Below, in pieces: positions 16,510-23,050 of a stretch of DNA of 64,000 bases. The DNA is from Capsulimonas sp039928515. GTDB taxonomy: Bacteria; Armatimonadota; Armatimonadia; Armatimonadales; Capsulimonadaceae. The notes beneath the pieces were generated by a model. It saw only the letters and a program-made list of their open reading frames with translations. It was not told where the DNA came from and made no database searches. A program made the position numbers and the translations under genes. The stretch lies in assembly GCF_039928515.1 (NCBI RefSeq), contig NZ_JBDSSZ010000112.1; one strand, given 5' to 3'. Within the stretch, counting starts at the first letter, position 1. Every line of letters begins with the position of its first letter.

Positions 16510-16538
16510 TTGACATGTATGTCTAACCTTAGTAGAAT
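16510..16538 (+). promoter_or_regulatory. promoter of the repressor gene with operator
   Basis: Plus strand: -35 TTGACA (16510-16515), 17-bp spacer, -10 TAGAAT (16533-16538). Operator GACATGTATGTC lies at 16512-16523. The predicted start site (about 16545) falls only a few bases before GTG 16549, so this transcript would be leaderless or nearly so, as with lambda cI from its maintenance promoter. Confidence 0.7.
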
Positions 16539-16548
16539 GGAGGTAAAA

Positions 16549-17079
16549 GTGCTCACGTTAGAAAGACCGAATTATTTTGATATGGTAAACGAAGGAACAC
16601 CTCCACATTTTGGTGAGTGGCTGCGGTTGAAGATCGAGGGGTCTGGAATGCAGTTGGTGGATTTCGCACATCATATCCGGATGGCTTATCCGAATTTCTC
16701 TGATATCTTGAATCGTAACGCTCCGAGAAAAGAAATAACCATCAAACGGATCGTTGATGGCCTCGTTGAACTCGAAATTATAGACGATCCTTCCGAAGCG
16801 TGGACGCGCGCCAGGATCGTTCCTGAAGGTTATGTCGTTCGTCCAGAGCACGATTCATTCCTGGAAGCAGGGCACGCCATCGCAGGTTTGATAGATCCGG
16901 CTGCCGTGGCCGCGAATGATTACCTGCGCCGCGTCGGTGGTTTTAGCGGGGAGCAAGAATACACAGAAGAACAACTTGAAAAGCTACGTAAGGGCATGGA
17001 TATGGTCGTTGCGGGCTGGTGGGCTGAGCAGGTGAGAGAAAAGCAGAAACGCGAGGACAAGAAGGGCCCGAAGAAATGA
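16549..17079 (+). CDS. XRE-family phage repressor, 176 aa
   Basis: Start GTG 16549 is chosen: a GGAGG lies 5 nt upstream and ATG 16537 falls inside the -10 box. Residues about 18-70 ('FGEWLRLKIEGSGMQLVDF', 'PNFSDILNRNAPRKEITIK') form an XRE-type helix-turn-helix. The middle is an acidic linker, and the C-terminus 'EEQLEKLRKGMDMVVAGWW' is an amphipathic helix that recurs in a 50-aa protein 1.5 kb downstream. The next gene overlaps by ATGA and encodes an ImmA/IrrE-like protein, as in ICEBs1-type switches where the protease destroys the repressor. No LexA-like Ser-Lys peptidase is present, so induction would depend on the partner. Confidence 0.75.
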   Translation: MLTLERPNYFDMVNEGTPPHFGEWLRLKIEGSGMQLVDFAHHIRMAYPNFSDILNRNAPRKEITIKRIVDGLVELEIIDDPSEAWTRARIVPEGYVVRPEHDSFLEAGHAIAGLIDPAAVAANDYLRRVGGFSGEQEYTEEQLEKLRKGMDMVVAGWWAEQVREKQKREDKKGPKK

Positions 17080-17690
17080 CCGACCTCGACGATGCTGTCG
17101 AGCACCTTTTCTTACGGTGCCTTCAATACCTGTCGCGTCATACGAGCGAGATCCCCCGTTTTGAAATGGGCTGGGTGCGTTTGTACGATGCCGAGGAGAT
17201 AGAAGCAAGACGCCTTCCGCGTCAGTACTGCTTTGAAGGCTTCACTGCCGAGATTCGCTATCACGATCTCTGGGGCAAATGGATCGTTGTCTACAATGGC
17301 GACGTTCCGGAATGGCGACGCTGCGCCTTCCTATGTCACGAGTTGTTTGAATACACAGCTCACAAGATTTTAGCGGATGATCCCCAGCTCGCCGGCGGCT
17401 ACGCCGATCTTCCGCACATCGTGGGGCAGCGTTCAGTTGAGCGATGCTTGCCTGCTCCGACCAGCCACATGCTGGAAGATATGATTGCCTCCGGAATTGT
17501 GCGTCTGGGCATGGATCGCCTCGCGGCCCGGGACTCGATCGATACGTTCGATACTGGCGAGACTTGGGAGCAGCCGCCGTCGCTGGCGGCTCACATGCCG
17601 CCGATCGTTGTCCGGAGGACGCTGGACTGGCCATCAAGGCCGAATGGTTTTGAGAAATACGACAGCCACTGGATGAATGGAGATTTATAG
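17076..17690 (+). CDS. ImmA/IrrE-like protein with altered zinc motif, 204 aa
   Basis: Coupled to the repressor by ATGA (17076-17079). The pattern 'WGKWIVVYNGDVPEWRRCAF' then 'LCHELFEYTAH' is that of the ImmA/IrrE (DUF955) family, where R-x-x-x-A-H-E-x-x-H binds zinc. Here the motif is H-E-L-F-E: the second His is replaced by Glu, with another His five positions later. The protein may bind metal differently or be a non-catalytic derepressor. C-terminal 70 residues have no recognised motif. The gene order repressor-ImmA is the classical arrangement of mobile-element switches. Confidence 0.65.
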   Translation: MTDLDDAVEHLFLRCLQYLSRHTSEIPRFEMGWVRLYDAEEIEARRLPRQYCFEGFTAEIRYHDLWGKWIVVYNGDVPEWRRCAFLCHELFEYTAHKILADDPQLAGGYADLPHIVGQRSVERCLPAPTSHMLEDMIASGIVRLGMDRLAARDSIDTFDTGETWEQPPSLAAHMPPIVVRRTLDWPSRPNGFEKYDSHWMNGDL

Positions 17691-17705
17691 GATGCGTTCG
17701 CGGCT

Positions 17706-18479
17706 TTGGCGACCCCATCTTTTGCGAATACTCCGGCAGTAATCGATCCGGCCACAATCACTGCCCCGGTACAAGACAATCAGGCTGTGACAGACTTGCC
17801 TTTTGAAGTTGAGGAGCCACAGGCCTTCTTTGAGAAGTTCTTCAACGGGAAGATCAAAGCCAAAAAGGATCCTCTTGAAACGGAGACAGAGCACCAAGAG
17901 CGGATCCTCAAAGAGCTGCCCACCGACCACGTCTACTTTTTCGAACTCGTCCGATTGAAGAATGCAAAACCGAAAGATCAGTACGACTATGATATGAAGA
18001 GCGGCATATTGACAGTCTTCGCAGGCGATGCCCTTTCCGACATGGCCAAGGAGAAATCGCCTCCGAAAGCTATCCCCATCTGCCCGCTCACCGTATTCAA
18101 GCGCGACAATTACGACGGCACCAATTCACAAGGCGCGAGCGTAAACGTGCGGCGCACGAAAATATACGAATATGTCTTCAATGTGATGAACGACCGAGAC
18201 TTCTCCGGTATCGTCGATTCTCGCGGATCTAGAATTGCCATGAAGGCAGCGATCGATCGTGAGAAGGCAAAGGCAATCATAGATGACGCGCGAGTTTTCG
18301 TGGGAGTGCAATTCCCGGGATATGGGAACTCCCGGATCGATGAGCGTCATGATGATCCGACCTTTGACGATCCTCGCGACACCATGCTTCGGACATTTGG
18401 CATAAACGTCAATATTGCGGAAGTCGACCTAGTTGCGGACAATGCAGTGATTGCTTCCGCTAAACCGAAAACGAAATAA
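17706..18479 (+). CDS. hypothetical protein, 257 aa, with probable frameshift at its start codon
   Basis: The only start in the long frame is TTG 17706, with no ribosome site. Fourteen bases upstream, ATG 17692 has GGAG 9 nt before it but is out of frame. Inserting one base after this ATG would give MAFAALATPSFANTPAVIDP, in frame with the rest, so a one-base deletion is likely. The restored N-terminus resembles the end of a signal peptide (AFAALATPSFA). The remainder is soluble, with 'ITVFKRDNYDG'-like beta segments and no recognised domain. It lies downstream of the switch genes. Confidence 0.6.
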   Translation: MATPSFANTPAVIDPATITAPVQDNQAVTDLPFEVEEPQAFFEKFFNGKIKAKKDPLETETEHQERILKELPTDHVYFFELVRLKNAKPKDQYDYDMKSGILTVFAGDALSDMAKEKSPPKAIPICPLTVFKRDNYDGTNSQGASVNVRRTKIYEYVFNVMNDRDFSGIVDSRGSRIAMKAAIDREKAKAIIDDARVFVGVQFPGYGNSRIDERHDDPTFDDPRDTMLRTFGINVNIAEVDLVADNAVIASAKPKTK

Positions 18480-18525
18480 CGAGAACGCCGGCGGAGCGGA
18501 GCTGCTCGAACCGTCGGCGATCGCG

Positions 18526-18678
18526 ATGACAGATCATCTTCGGCTCGTCTGCTCGGATCCAGCGGATGACGAGTACACCGACGAACAGCGCGCCAAGCTT
18601 CAGAAGGCGATGGAGATGGTCGTGGCTGGGTACGTGGCAAAGCAGATGCGTGAGAGACGGAAGCGTTGGAACAAGTAG
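18526..18678 (+). CDS. 50-aa paralogue of the repressor C-terminus
   Basis: ATG 18526 gives MTDHLRLVCSDPADDEYTDE followed by a helix that matches the repressor tail almost position by position: here 'DEQRAKLQKAMEMVVAGYV', in the repressor 'EEQLEKLRKGMDMVVAGWW', both ending in K/R-rich sequence. It lacks any DNA-binding domain. If the tail is a dimerisation helix, this small protein could form mixed dimers and act as an antirepressor or modulator. It could also be a remnant of a duplicated repressor. Lies 10 bp before the next gene. Confidence 0.55.
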   Translation: MTDHLRLVCSDPADDEYTDEQRAKLQKAMEMVVAGYVAKQMRERRKRWNK

Positions 18679-18687
18679 GAATCAAGG

Positions 18688-19215
18688 ATGAATTGCCCGA
18701 CCTGCGGCTACAAAATGGCGGAGACGGATCTGGACTGCCCGCGTTGTGAGAAGTACAAAGTAGTCCCCGTCGCACCGTCCGTGGAGACCGCCGCGCCGAC
18801 GGCGTCACCTGTTGCGAAGTGTCATAAATGCGGTCTACTGCGGGGCCCAGATCAGGCTGTTTGTATTCACTGCGCGGATGGGGCCGCTGCCGCGCAGCGC
18901 CCACAGCCATTTGGCGTCACCGTAGATCCCTGGACGCCGCCGGCGCAGAGCGTCTGGGATCGTCCAATGAGCGGAACGAGGCTGGTGGGTGGATTGCTCC
19001 TCGTTGCGGGTATCGCGGGTCTGTGCTACTTCATGTTCGTCTTCGACACGAGCGTGGCGGTTCCTGGCATTGAGGCCCTTGGCGATCAGTTCAAGAGTGG
19101 ACGGGTCAATAACATCGGACTGATGGCGGACCGACAGACTAGAATGATCGCCAGCGGCGTGGCTGCGGTGATTGGTACGCTGATGCTGATCTTTTCAGGC
19201 CAGCAGCGGACCTGA
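18688..19215 (+). CDS. double zinc-ribbon membrane protein, 175 aa
   Basis: N-terminal 'MNCPTCGYKMAETDLDCPRC' is one zinc ribbon (C-x2-C-x11-C-x2-C); a second, 'CHKCGLLRGPDQAVCIHC', follows at residues about 45-62. Two membrane helices are at about 98-118 ('LVGGLLLVAGIAGLCYFMFV') and 153-170 ('GVAAVIGTLMLIF'). ATG 18688 has AGGA 7 nt upstream. The first 24 residues are nearly the same as in the next gene, so the two arose by duplication. Function unknown; zinc-ribbon membrane proteins of this kind are common in Gram-positive and related bacteria. Confidence 0.75.
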   Translation: MNCPTCGYKMAETDLDCPRCEKYKVVPVAPSVETAAPTASPVAKCHKCGLLRGPDQAVCIHCADGAAAAQRPQPFGVTVDPWTPPAQSVWDRPMSGTRLVGGLLLVAGIAGLCYFMFVFDTSVAVPGIEALGDQFKSGRVNNIGLMADRQTRMIASGVAAVIGTLMLIFSGQQRT

Positions 19216-19238
19216 CATCAAAAGCACAGGAGACTGAA

Positions 19239-19844
19239 TTGAACTGTCCAGATTGCGGCTACAAGATGAGCGACACAGATCTCGACTGCCCACGATGCAA
19301 GAAATTTGGCAAGCCCTCGAAGATCGCTCCTCCTCAAACGAACTGGGCCGCGCCGGATCAGAAGCCGAAATCAGGCAGTTCCGCCGTGGTCGTCGCGGGA
19401 GTGATCGTCGCCTTGTTGTGGGCATACGGGAGCTGGAACTCATCGCGTGATCCCGCCAGTCCCAGTCAAACGGCTGGACAAACTTCGGAGCCAGCTCAGT
19501 ATTCACCTCCGGCAGCTCCGGCGCCGGTCGATACGACGCCCAAGCTGAAGAAGCTTTCCGAGAACTTCACCAAGGAGTATACGTATTGTATTGTCAGCGG
19601 CGAGGTCAAAAACACGTCTGGCGAGAGTCTCAAAAGCGTTGAGGCGGTCACGACATACTATGATAAAAACAATAACGTTGTAAAGACCGACAGCGCGTTG
19701 ATCGACTTCAACCCCATCTTGCCTGGGCAGACGTCCCCCTACAAAACGATGTCCTCAGACAATCCGGCGATCAAGACCGAACGCACGAGATTTCAAGAGT
19801 TTGGCGGAGCCGAGATCAATACCGACACAAGCGTCGTCGACTAG
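19239..19844 (+). CDS. zinc-ribbon membrane protein with FxLYD-like domain, 201 aa
   Basis: TTG 19239 is the start, with GGAG 6 nt upstream. 'MNCPDCGYKMSDTDLDCPRC' is a zinc ribbon shared with the previous gene. A single membrane helix follows (residues about 50-66, 'AVVVAGVIVALLWAYGSW'), then a Pro/Ser-rich linker, and an extracytoplasmic domain with 'SGEVKNTSGESLKSVEA' and 'YYDKNNNVVKTD', the pattern of FxLYD domains (beta-sandwich in surface proteins). Topology would put the zinc ribbon inside and the FxLYD domain outside. Confidence 0.75.
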   Translation: MNCPDCGYKMSDTDLDCPRCKKFGKPSKIAPPQTNWAAPDQKPKSGSSAVVVAGVIVALLWAYGSWNSSRDPASPSQTAGQTSEPAQYSPPAAPAPVDTTPKLKKLSENFTKEYTYCIVSGEVKNTSGESLKSVEAVTTYYDKNNNVVKTDSALIDFNPILPGQTSPYKTMSSDNPAIKTERTRFQEFGGAEINTDTSVVD

Positions 19845-19869
19845 AGGCGGCCCAGAGCACCCATACGGC

Positions 19870-20607
19870 ATGGAAGGAAGCGGCGTGACCGGCGCAGGCT
19901 CCAACTCTTATTCTACTAATTATAAACTTACGGGCGCATCACGATCAAACAAGACTGGCTACAATGATGAAGCGAAGAAGCTTCCGGTGGCGACCGACAC
20001 CAAGGCAACCAGCTTGAAAAAGGTGGACAAGCCTCAATCGGAAGCAAGTGAACGAAAGGCAACAACTGGTGACGCTCAATCCGTTAAAATCCGGGGGCGT
20101 CTCAGTCGAATTGTCAGCACATCAGTTGCATACGCCATGATAACAGGTGCTATTCTGTCCGGTGTTGCGGGAACTGTTTCAGCTCAGCAAGGGGACCACA
20201 GAACATCAAACGGTAGTGTTTCCAATTGTCCGCTGGCCTCATTCGAAGAAAACTATTCTTCCACACCTAATGACAAATCAACATTAAGCCGATATACTGT
20301 CATGGACAGTAACGAAGTTACGTCTGAATTTCTCACCCCTGAAGGGAATTCCGTGGCTACCACTTCCTATCCGGACGAGATGCGTATTGAATACGATGTT
20401 CTCACCGACAAACTTCTAGGTGGAACGATCAGTCGACGCGAAGAGCGTCGGCTGGCCGAAGTTGAACACGCCATGGATGCCCACGACGCCTCCTCCCCTG
20501 CCGTCACTGCCTCTCGCGCTTCTGTCGACCAGCTTTATCAGGACATTCACTCCTATCGAATACAGCTGGAACGCTCTGTCGCCGAGCGAAAAAGAGCGAA
20601 TCGCTAA
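19870..20607 (+). CDS. hypothetical protein with one membrane helix, 245 aa
   Basis: Start uncertain: ATG 19870 has no clear ribosome site, while GTG 19885 has AAGGA 6 nt upstream. Residues about 85-105 ('VAYAMITGAILSGVAGTVSA') form one membrane helix or an internal signal-anchor ending in an AxA-like site. The C-terminus is a charged coiled coil: 'ISRREERRLAEVEHAMDAH' and a final Lys/Arg-rich helix. Base composition is more AT-rich than the neighbours. Followed 23 bp later by an HNH nuclease gene; the two may be a unit. Confidence 0.55.
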   Translation: MEGSGVTGAGSNSYSTNYKLTGASRSNKTGYNDEAKKLPVATDTKATSLKKVDKPQSEASERKATTGDAQSVKIRGRLSRIVSTSVAYAMITGAILSGVAGTVSAQQGDHRTSNGSVSNCPLASFEENYSSTPNDKSTLSRYTVMDSNEVTSEFLTPEGNSVATTSYPDEMRIEYDVLTDKLLGGTISRREERRLAEVEHAMDAHDASSPAVTASRASVDQLYQDIHSYRIQLERSVAERKRANR

Positions 20608-20630
20608 GCGACGGGAGAGCGTTTCAGAAG

Positions 20631-21218
20631 ATGATTTTCACGCGCAGCAACGTCGCGCCGGAAACCGACTACAACAAATATAAAGAACCTCTTCGGAAAG
20701 ACTTCAAATATCGATGTGCTTACTGCTTGAGGCTTGAAGACCAGTTTGGTGGCCACGCGAACGGCGAAATCGACCATTTTTGCCCCCAGGCAATCGACCC
20801 GACCAAAAAGACCGAGTACAACAACTGTTACTGGACATGCCATGAATGCAACAACAAAAAGTGGCACCATTGGCCAAAGCCGTGGCAGAGCGCGAAAGGC
20901 TTCCGCTTTATTGATCCATGCGTGGAAGATTTCGACAAGCATATGGACTATATGGCGAAGTCTGGAGCGCTGAACGCACTGACTGCGGCAGCGCGGTACA
21001 CGATATGGAAGATTCGACTGAACCGGCCAGAATTGCGCTTCCACCGACGCAGACAGTGGGATATTTCAGAAGAAATTAATATCCTCAGGCAAATGATACT
21101 CTCAGGAGATCTGTCTGACCTGGAAGTGGAAGAGACGCAACGACGCATTCACCTGTTAAACCCGTTCATCAATCCGCCCATATTTCGGCGTGTGCCTCGT
21201 GCGCCAATGGACAAATAA
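20631..21218 (+). CDS. HNH endonuclease, 195 aa
   Basis: Residues 24-90 contain 'KYRCAYCLRLEDQFGG', 'GEIDHFCPQAID' and 'YNNCYWTCHECNNKKWHHWP'. This is the HNH arrangement C-x2-C ... (E/D)-x-D-H ... N-x5-C-x2-C-N-x2-K, with two CxxC pairs binding zinc and the D-H as catalytic residues. It resembles free-standing HNH proteins found next to retron or PtuA-like ATPases, but no such partner is adjacent. C-terminal 100 residues are helical. Ends at a strong terminator that overlaps its stop codon. Confidence 0.8.
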   Translation: MIFTRSNVAPETDYNKYKEPLRKDFKYRCAYCLRLEDQFGGHANGEIDHFCPQAIDPTKKTEYNNCYWTCHECNNKKWHHWPKPWQSAKGFRFIDPCVEDFDKHMDYMAKSGALNALTAAARYTIWKIRLNRPELRFHRRRQWDISEEINILRQMILSGDLSDLEVEETQRRIHLLNPFINPPIFRRVPRAPMDK

Positions 21219-21256
21219 AAACGCCTTCTGGAACGTTCCAGAGGGCGTTTTTATTT
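21213..21256 (+). terminator. rho-independent terminator after the HNH gene
   Basis: Near-perfect inverted repeat centred at about 21233: AAAAACGCC ... TCTGGAAC / GTTCCAGA ... GGCGTTTTT, with one bulge on each side and a T-rich tail. The stop codon of the HNH gene is in the left arm. It isolates the switch/accessory transcript from the partition operon. Confidence 0.9.
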
Positions 21257-21294
21257 GTCTATTTTTCTCACCCTCAGAAAAAACTCTCTTCCCA

Positions 21295-21362
21295 TTGACT
21301 CAATTCGACTCAGCAGTTATACTAGTGTCAAATCTGTCCAGTTTGTCCGGCAAGTCTGACAC
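21295..21362 (+). promoter_or_regulatory. parA promoter and operator-like inverted repeat
   Basis: -35 TTGACT (21295-21300), 17-bp spacer, -10 TATACT (21318-21323), followed by an inverted repeat with arms GTGTCA (21325-21330) and TGACAC (21357-21362). Between the arms are two partial repeats (CTGTCC, TTGTCC). Since ParA here has an N-terminal DNA-binding domain, this is the expected site of autorepression. Confidence 0.75.
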
Positions 21363-21372
21363 GGGGGTATAA

Positions 21373-22326
21373 ATGGCGCTACTTACGATAATGGAGGCCG
21401 CTCAGCACGCGAAGGTCGCTGAGCGGACCGTCCGCAGACGCATTGACAACGGAAGCCTTCCCTTCGTCACCAAGGGAGTGAAAAAGCTCGTCCGTATTTC
21501 TGATCTCGAACGGGCCTTCGCTCCGGAGGGCGCCAAGGCGAATACGCCTCCGGTTGGCCCCTGCCGCGTGATCGCGCTGACCAATCAAAAAGGCGGGGTC
21601 GGCAAGACGACGACGGCCGCGAACCTTGCCTCCGCGCTCGCTGCGCAGGGCCTTCGCGTTCTGGCGGTCGACTGCGACGCCCAGGGGAATTTGACCCAGG
21701 CGCTCGGCTCTGACCCCGATACCTTGGCGGTGACCCTCTACAATGTCCTGATCGAGCGCGTTCCGATCACACAGGCGATCCTGACGCCCATCCTGGGGTA
21801 TCCCACGCTCTCGCTGATCGGGAGCAGTTTGGACCTCGCGGCGGCCGATCACCAGCTCGCCGGCGTCGTCGCCCGCGAAATGCGACTGCGCCAGGTCCTG
21901 GAGCCCATGCTGCCCCAGTATGACTTCGTTTTGATCGACTGTCCGCCGGCGCTTGGACTTCTGACGCTGAACGCGCTTACGGCCGCAACCGAGATCATCG
22001 TCCCTGTTGAAATGGGCGTCTTTAGCCTGCGCGGCGTCGGGCGCCTGATGGATACGATCGAGGAGGTGCGCACGGTCAACCCGTCCCTCGGGCGCGTCCG
22101 GGCGCTGGCCAACCGCAGCGACAACACGAACCTGTCCGTGGATGTCCAGGCGGAGCTGAAGAGCGCCTTCCAGAACGATCTGTTCAAAACCGTTATTCGG
22201 CGCTCAGTCCGCGTCGGCGAGGCGCAGGCGGCCAGCTCGCCCATTACCCTGCACCGCCCGAAAGACCCGGCCGCCAAAGATTATGTTGCGCTGGCCCAGG
22301 AGGTCCTCGACGATGTCGCAGCGTAA
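21373..22326 (+). CDS. parA: ParA partition ATPase with N-terminal MerR/Xis-like DNA-binding domain, 317 aa
   Basis: Residues 1-50 ('TIMEAAQHAKVAERTVRRRI', 'RISDLERAF') form an excisionase/MerR-type winged helix. From residue 66 the protein is a typical ParA: deviant Walker A 'NQKGGVGKTTTAANLA', 'VLAVDCDAQGNLTQALG', 'DFVLIDCPPALGLLTLNAL' (Walker B region). It segregates the plasmid form at cell division by forming a dynamic DNA-bound gradient. Large ParAs with an HTH (type Ia) usually repress their own promoter; the inverted repeat upstream fits this. The downstream parB-like gene overlaps by 14 bp. Confidence 0.95.
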   Translation: MALLTIMEAAQHAKVAERTVRRRIDNGSLPFVTKGVKKLVRISDLERAFAPEGAKANTPPVGPCRVIALTNQKGGVGKTTTAANLASALAAQGLRVLAVDCDAQGNLTQALGSDPDTLAVTLYNVLIERVPITQAILTPILGYPTLSLIGSSLDLAAADHQLAGVVAREMRLRQVLEPMLPQYDFVLIDCPPALGLLTLNALTAATEIIVPVEMGVFSLRGVGRLMDTIEEVRTVNPSLGRVRALANRSDNTNLSVDVQAELKSAFQNDLFKTVIRRSVRVGEAQAASSPITLHRPKDPAAKDYVALAQEVLDDVAA

Positions 22327-23050
22327 GTCGCTCATCCCCCAGGGCTCCATCCTACCTCCCGCCGCGCCTCCGGAGGACGATCTGCTCTCTCGCGTCATTC
22401 AAAAGAACAGCACGCGCCGAACAGCCGGACTCCCGCATGAACATCAGTCACCCTCCGTAGATACGGATTTACGGAATCCCGTATCTACGGAAGCACTTAC
22501 GGACGTACGGGAGGACGCAAGCACGGAAGGAGCTAAGGAAGGCAGCAAGCCCGTAACTACTGACGTAAACAAGCCCGTAGTTCAGCAAGGACGGAAGTAC
22601 GCAGGCAAGGGAGGAAGGAAGGCCGTAAAGACGCAAGCACGGCAGGAAGCAAGGGAGTCCGCACGTACTGACTCCCGTAGTGAATTACCTAAAGGTCAAT
22701 TCCGGAATGACGAGGATGGTTCGCCTGGTCAGGAAGCAGCAGCTGCGCCCGAGCCTATTCCTTCGACAGTTCAGTCGGCGCCCGACCTACCGGTAACTGC
22801 TCCGTCCCCGCAGCCAGCGCCGGCGCGTACGCCGTCCGGCGCCGTCTCTGAGCTCGATGCTTACCGAGAGCGGGTGCGCGCGGGCATGGCCAGCCGCGAG
22901 ACGCTGATCGGCGGGGTGAAGAGTACGATTGAGATGTCTCCGGATCTGTCCATGCGGCTGAAGCGATATCTTCTGGAACACGGTGGGGGAAGCATTCGGC
23001 AGATCGCGCTGGTGCTGATCGAAGAGCACTTGAAACTGGAGGGCTTTTGA
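22313..23050 (+). CDS. ParB-like partner of ParA with C-terminal DNA-binding domain, 245 aa
   Basis: Starts at ATG 22313 inside parA. It is not a canonical ParB: residues 1-185 are low-complexity, basic and polar (Lys, Arg, Thr, Ser, Glu, Pro), and the only folded part is the last 60 residues with 'SPDLSMRLKRYLLEHGGGS' and 'IRQIALVLIEEHLKLEGF', a ribbon-helix-helix-type pattern. Position behind parA and this domain suggest a centromere-binding protein. The N-terminal coding region contains a dense cluster of palindromes (next entry), so the protein may bind within its own gene. Confidence 0.65.
   Translation: MSQRKSLIPQGSILPPAAPPEDDLLSRVIQKNSTRRTAGLPHEHQSPSVDTDLRNPVSTEALTDVREDASTEGAKEGSKPVTTDVNKPVVQQGRKYAGKGGRKAVKTQARQEARESARTDSRSELPKGQFRNDEDGSPGQEAAAAPEPIPSTVQSAPDLPVTAPSPQPAPARTPSGAVSELDAYRERVRAGMASRETLIGGVKSTIEMSPDLSMRLKRYLLEHGGGSIRQIALVLIEEHLKLEGF
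22454..22680. repeat. cluster of CCGTA/TACGG repeats, candidate centromere (parS)
   Basis: About twelve copies of the 5-mer CCGTA or its complement TACGG within 230 bp, many in palindromic pairs: TCCGTAGATACGGA (22454-22467) and CCGTATCTACGG (22479-22490) are both two-base-gapped palindromes and together also form a larger inverted repeat around 22473. Further TACGG at 22498, 22506, and CCGTA at 22551, 22575, 22623 and 22675. The repeats lie in the part of the gene that encodes low-complexity protein, which suggests selection on the DNA. Confidence 0.6.

Noticed and set aside
20631..21218. Retron or Septu-type HNH
   Set aside because: No reverse transcriptase or PtuA-like ATPase is adjacent.
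22454..22680. CRISPR-like repeat array
   Set aside because: Repeats are only 5-14 bp, irregularly spaced and palindromic within a coding frame; no spacers of constant length.
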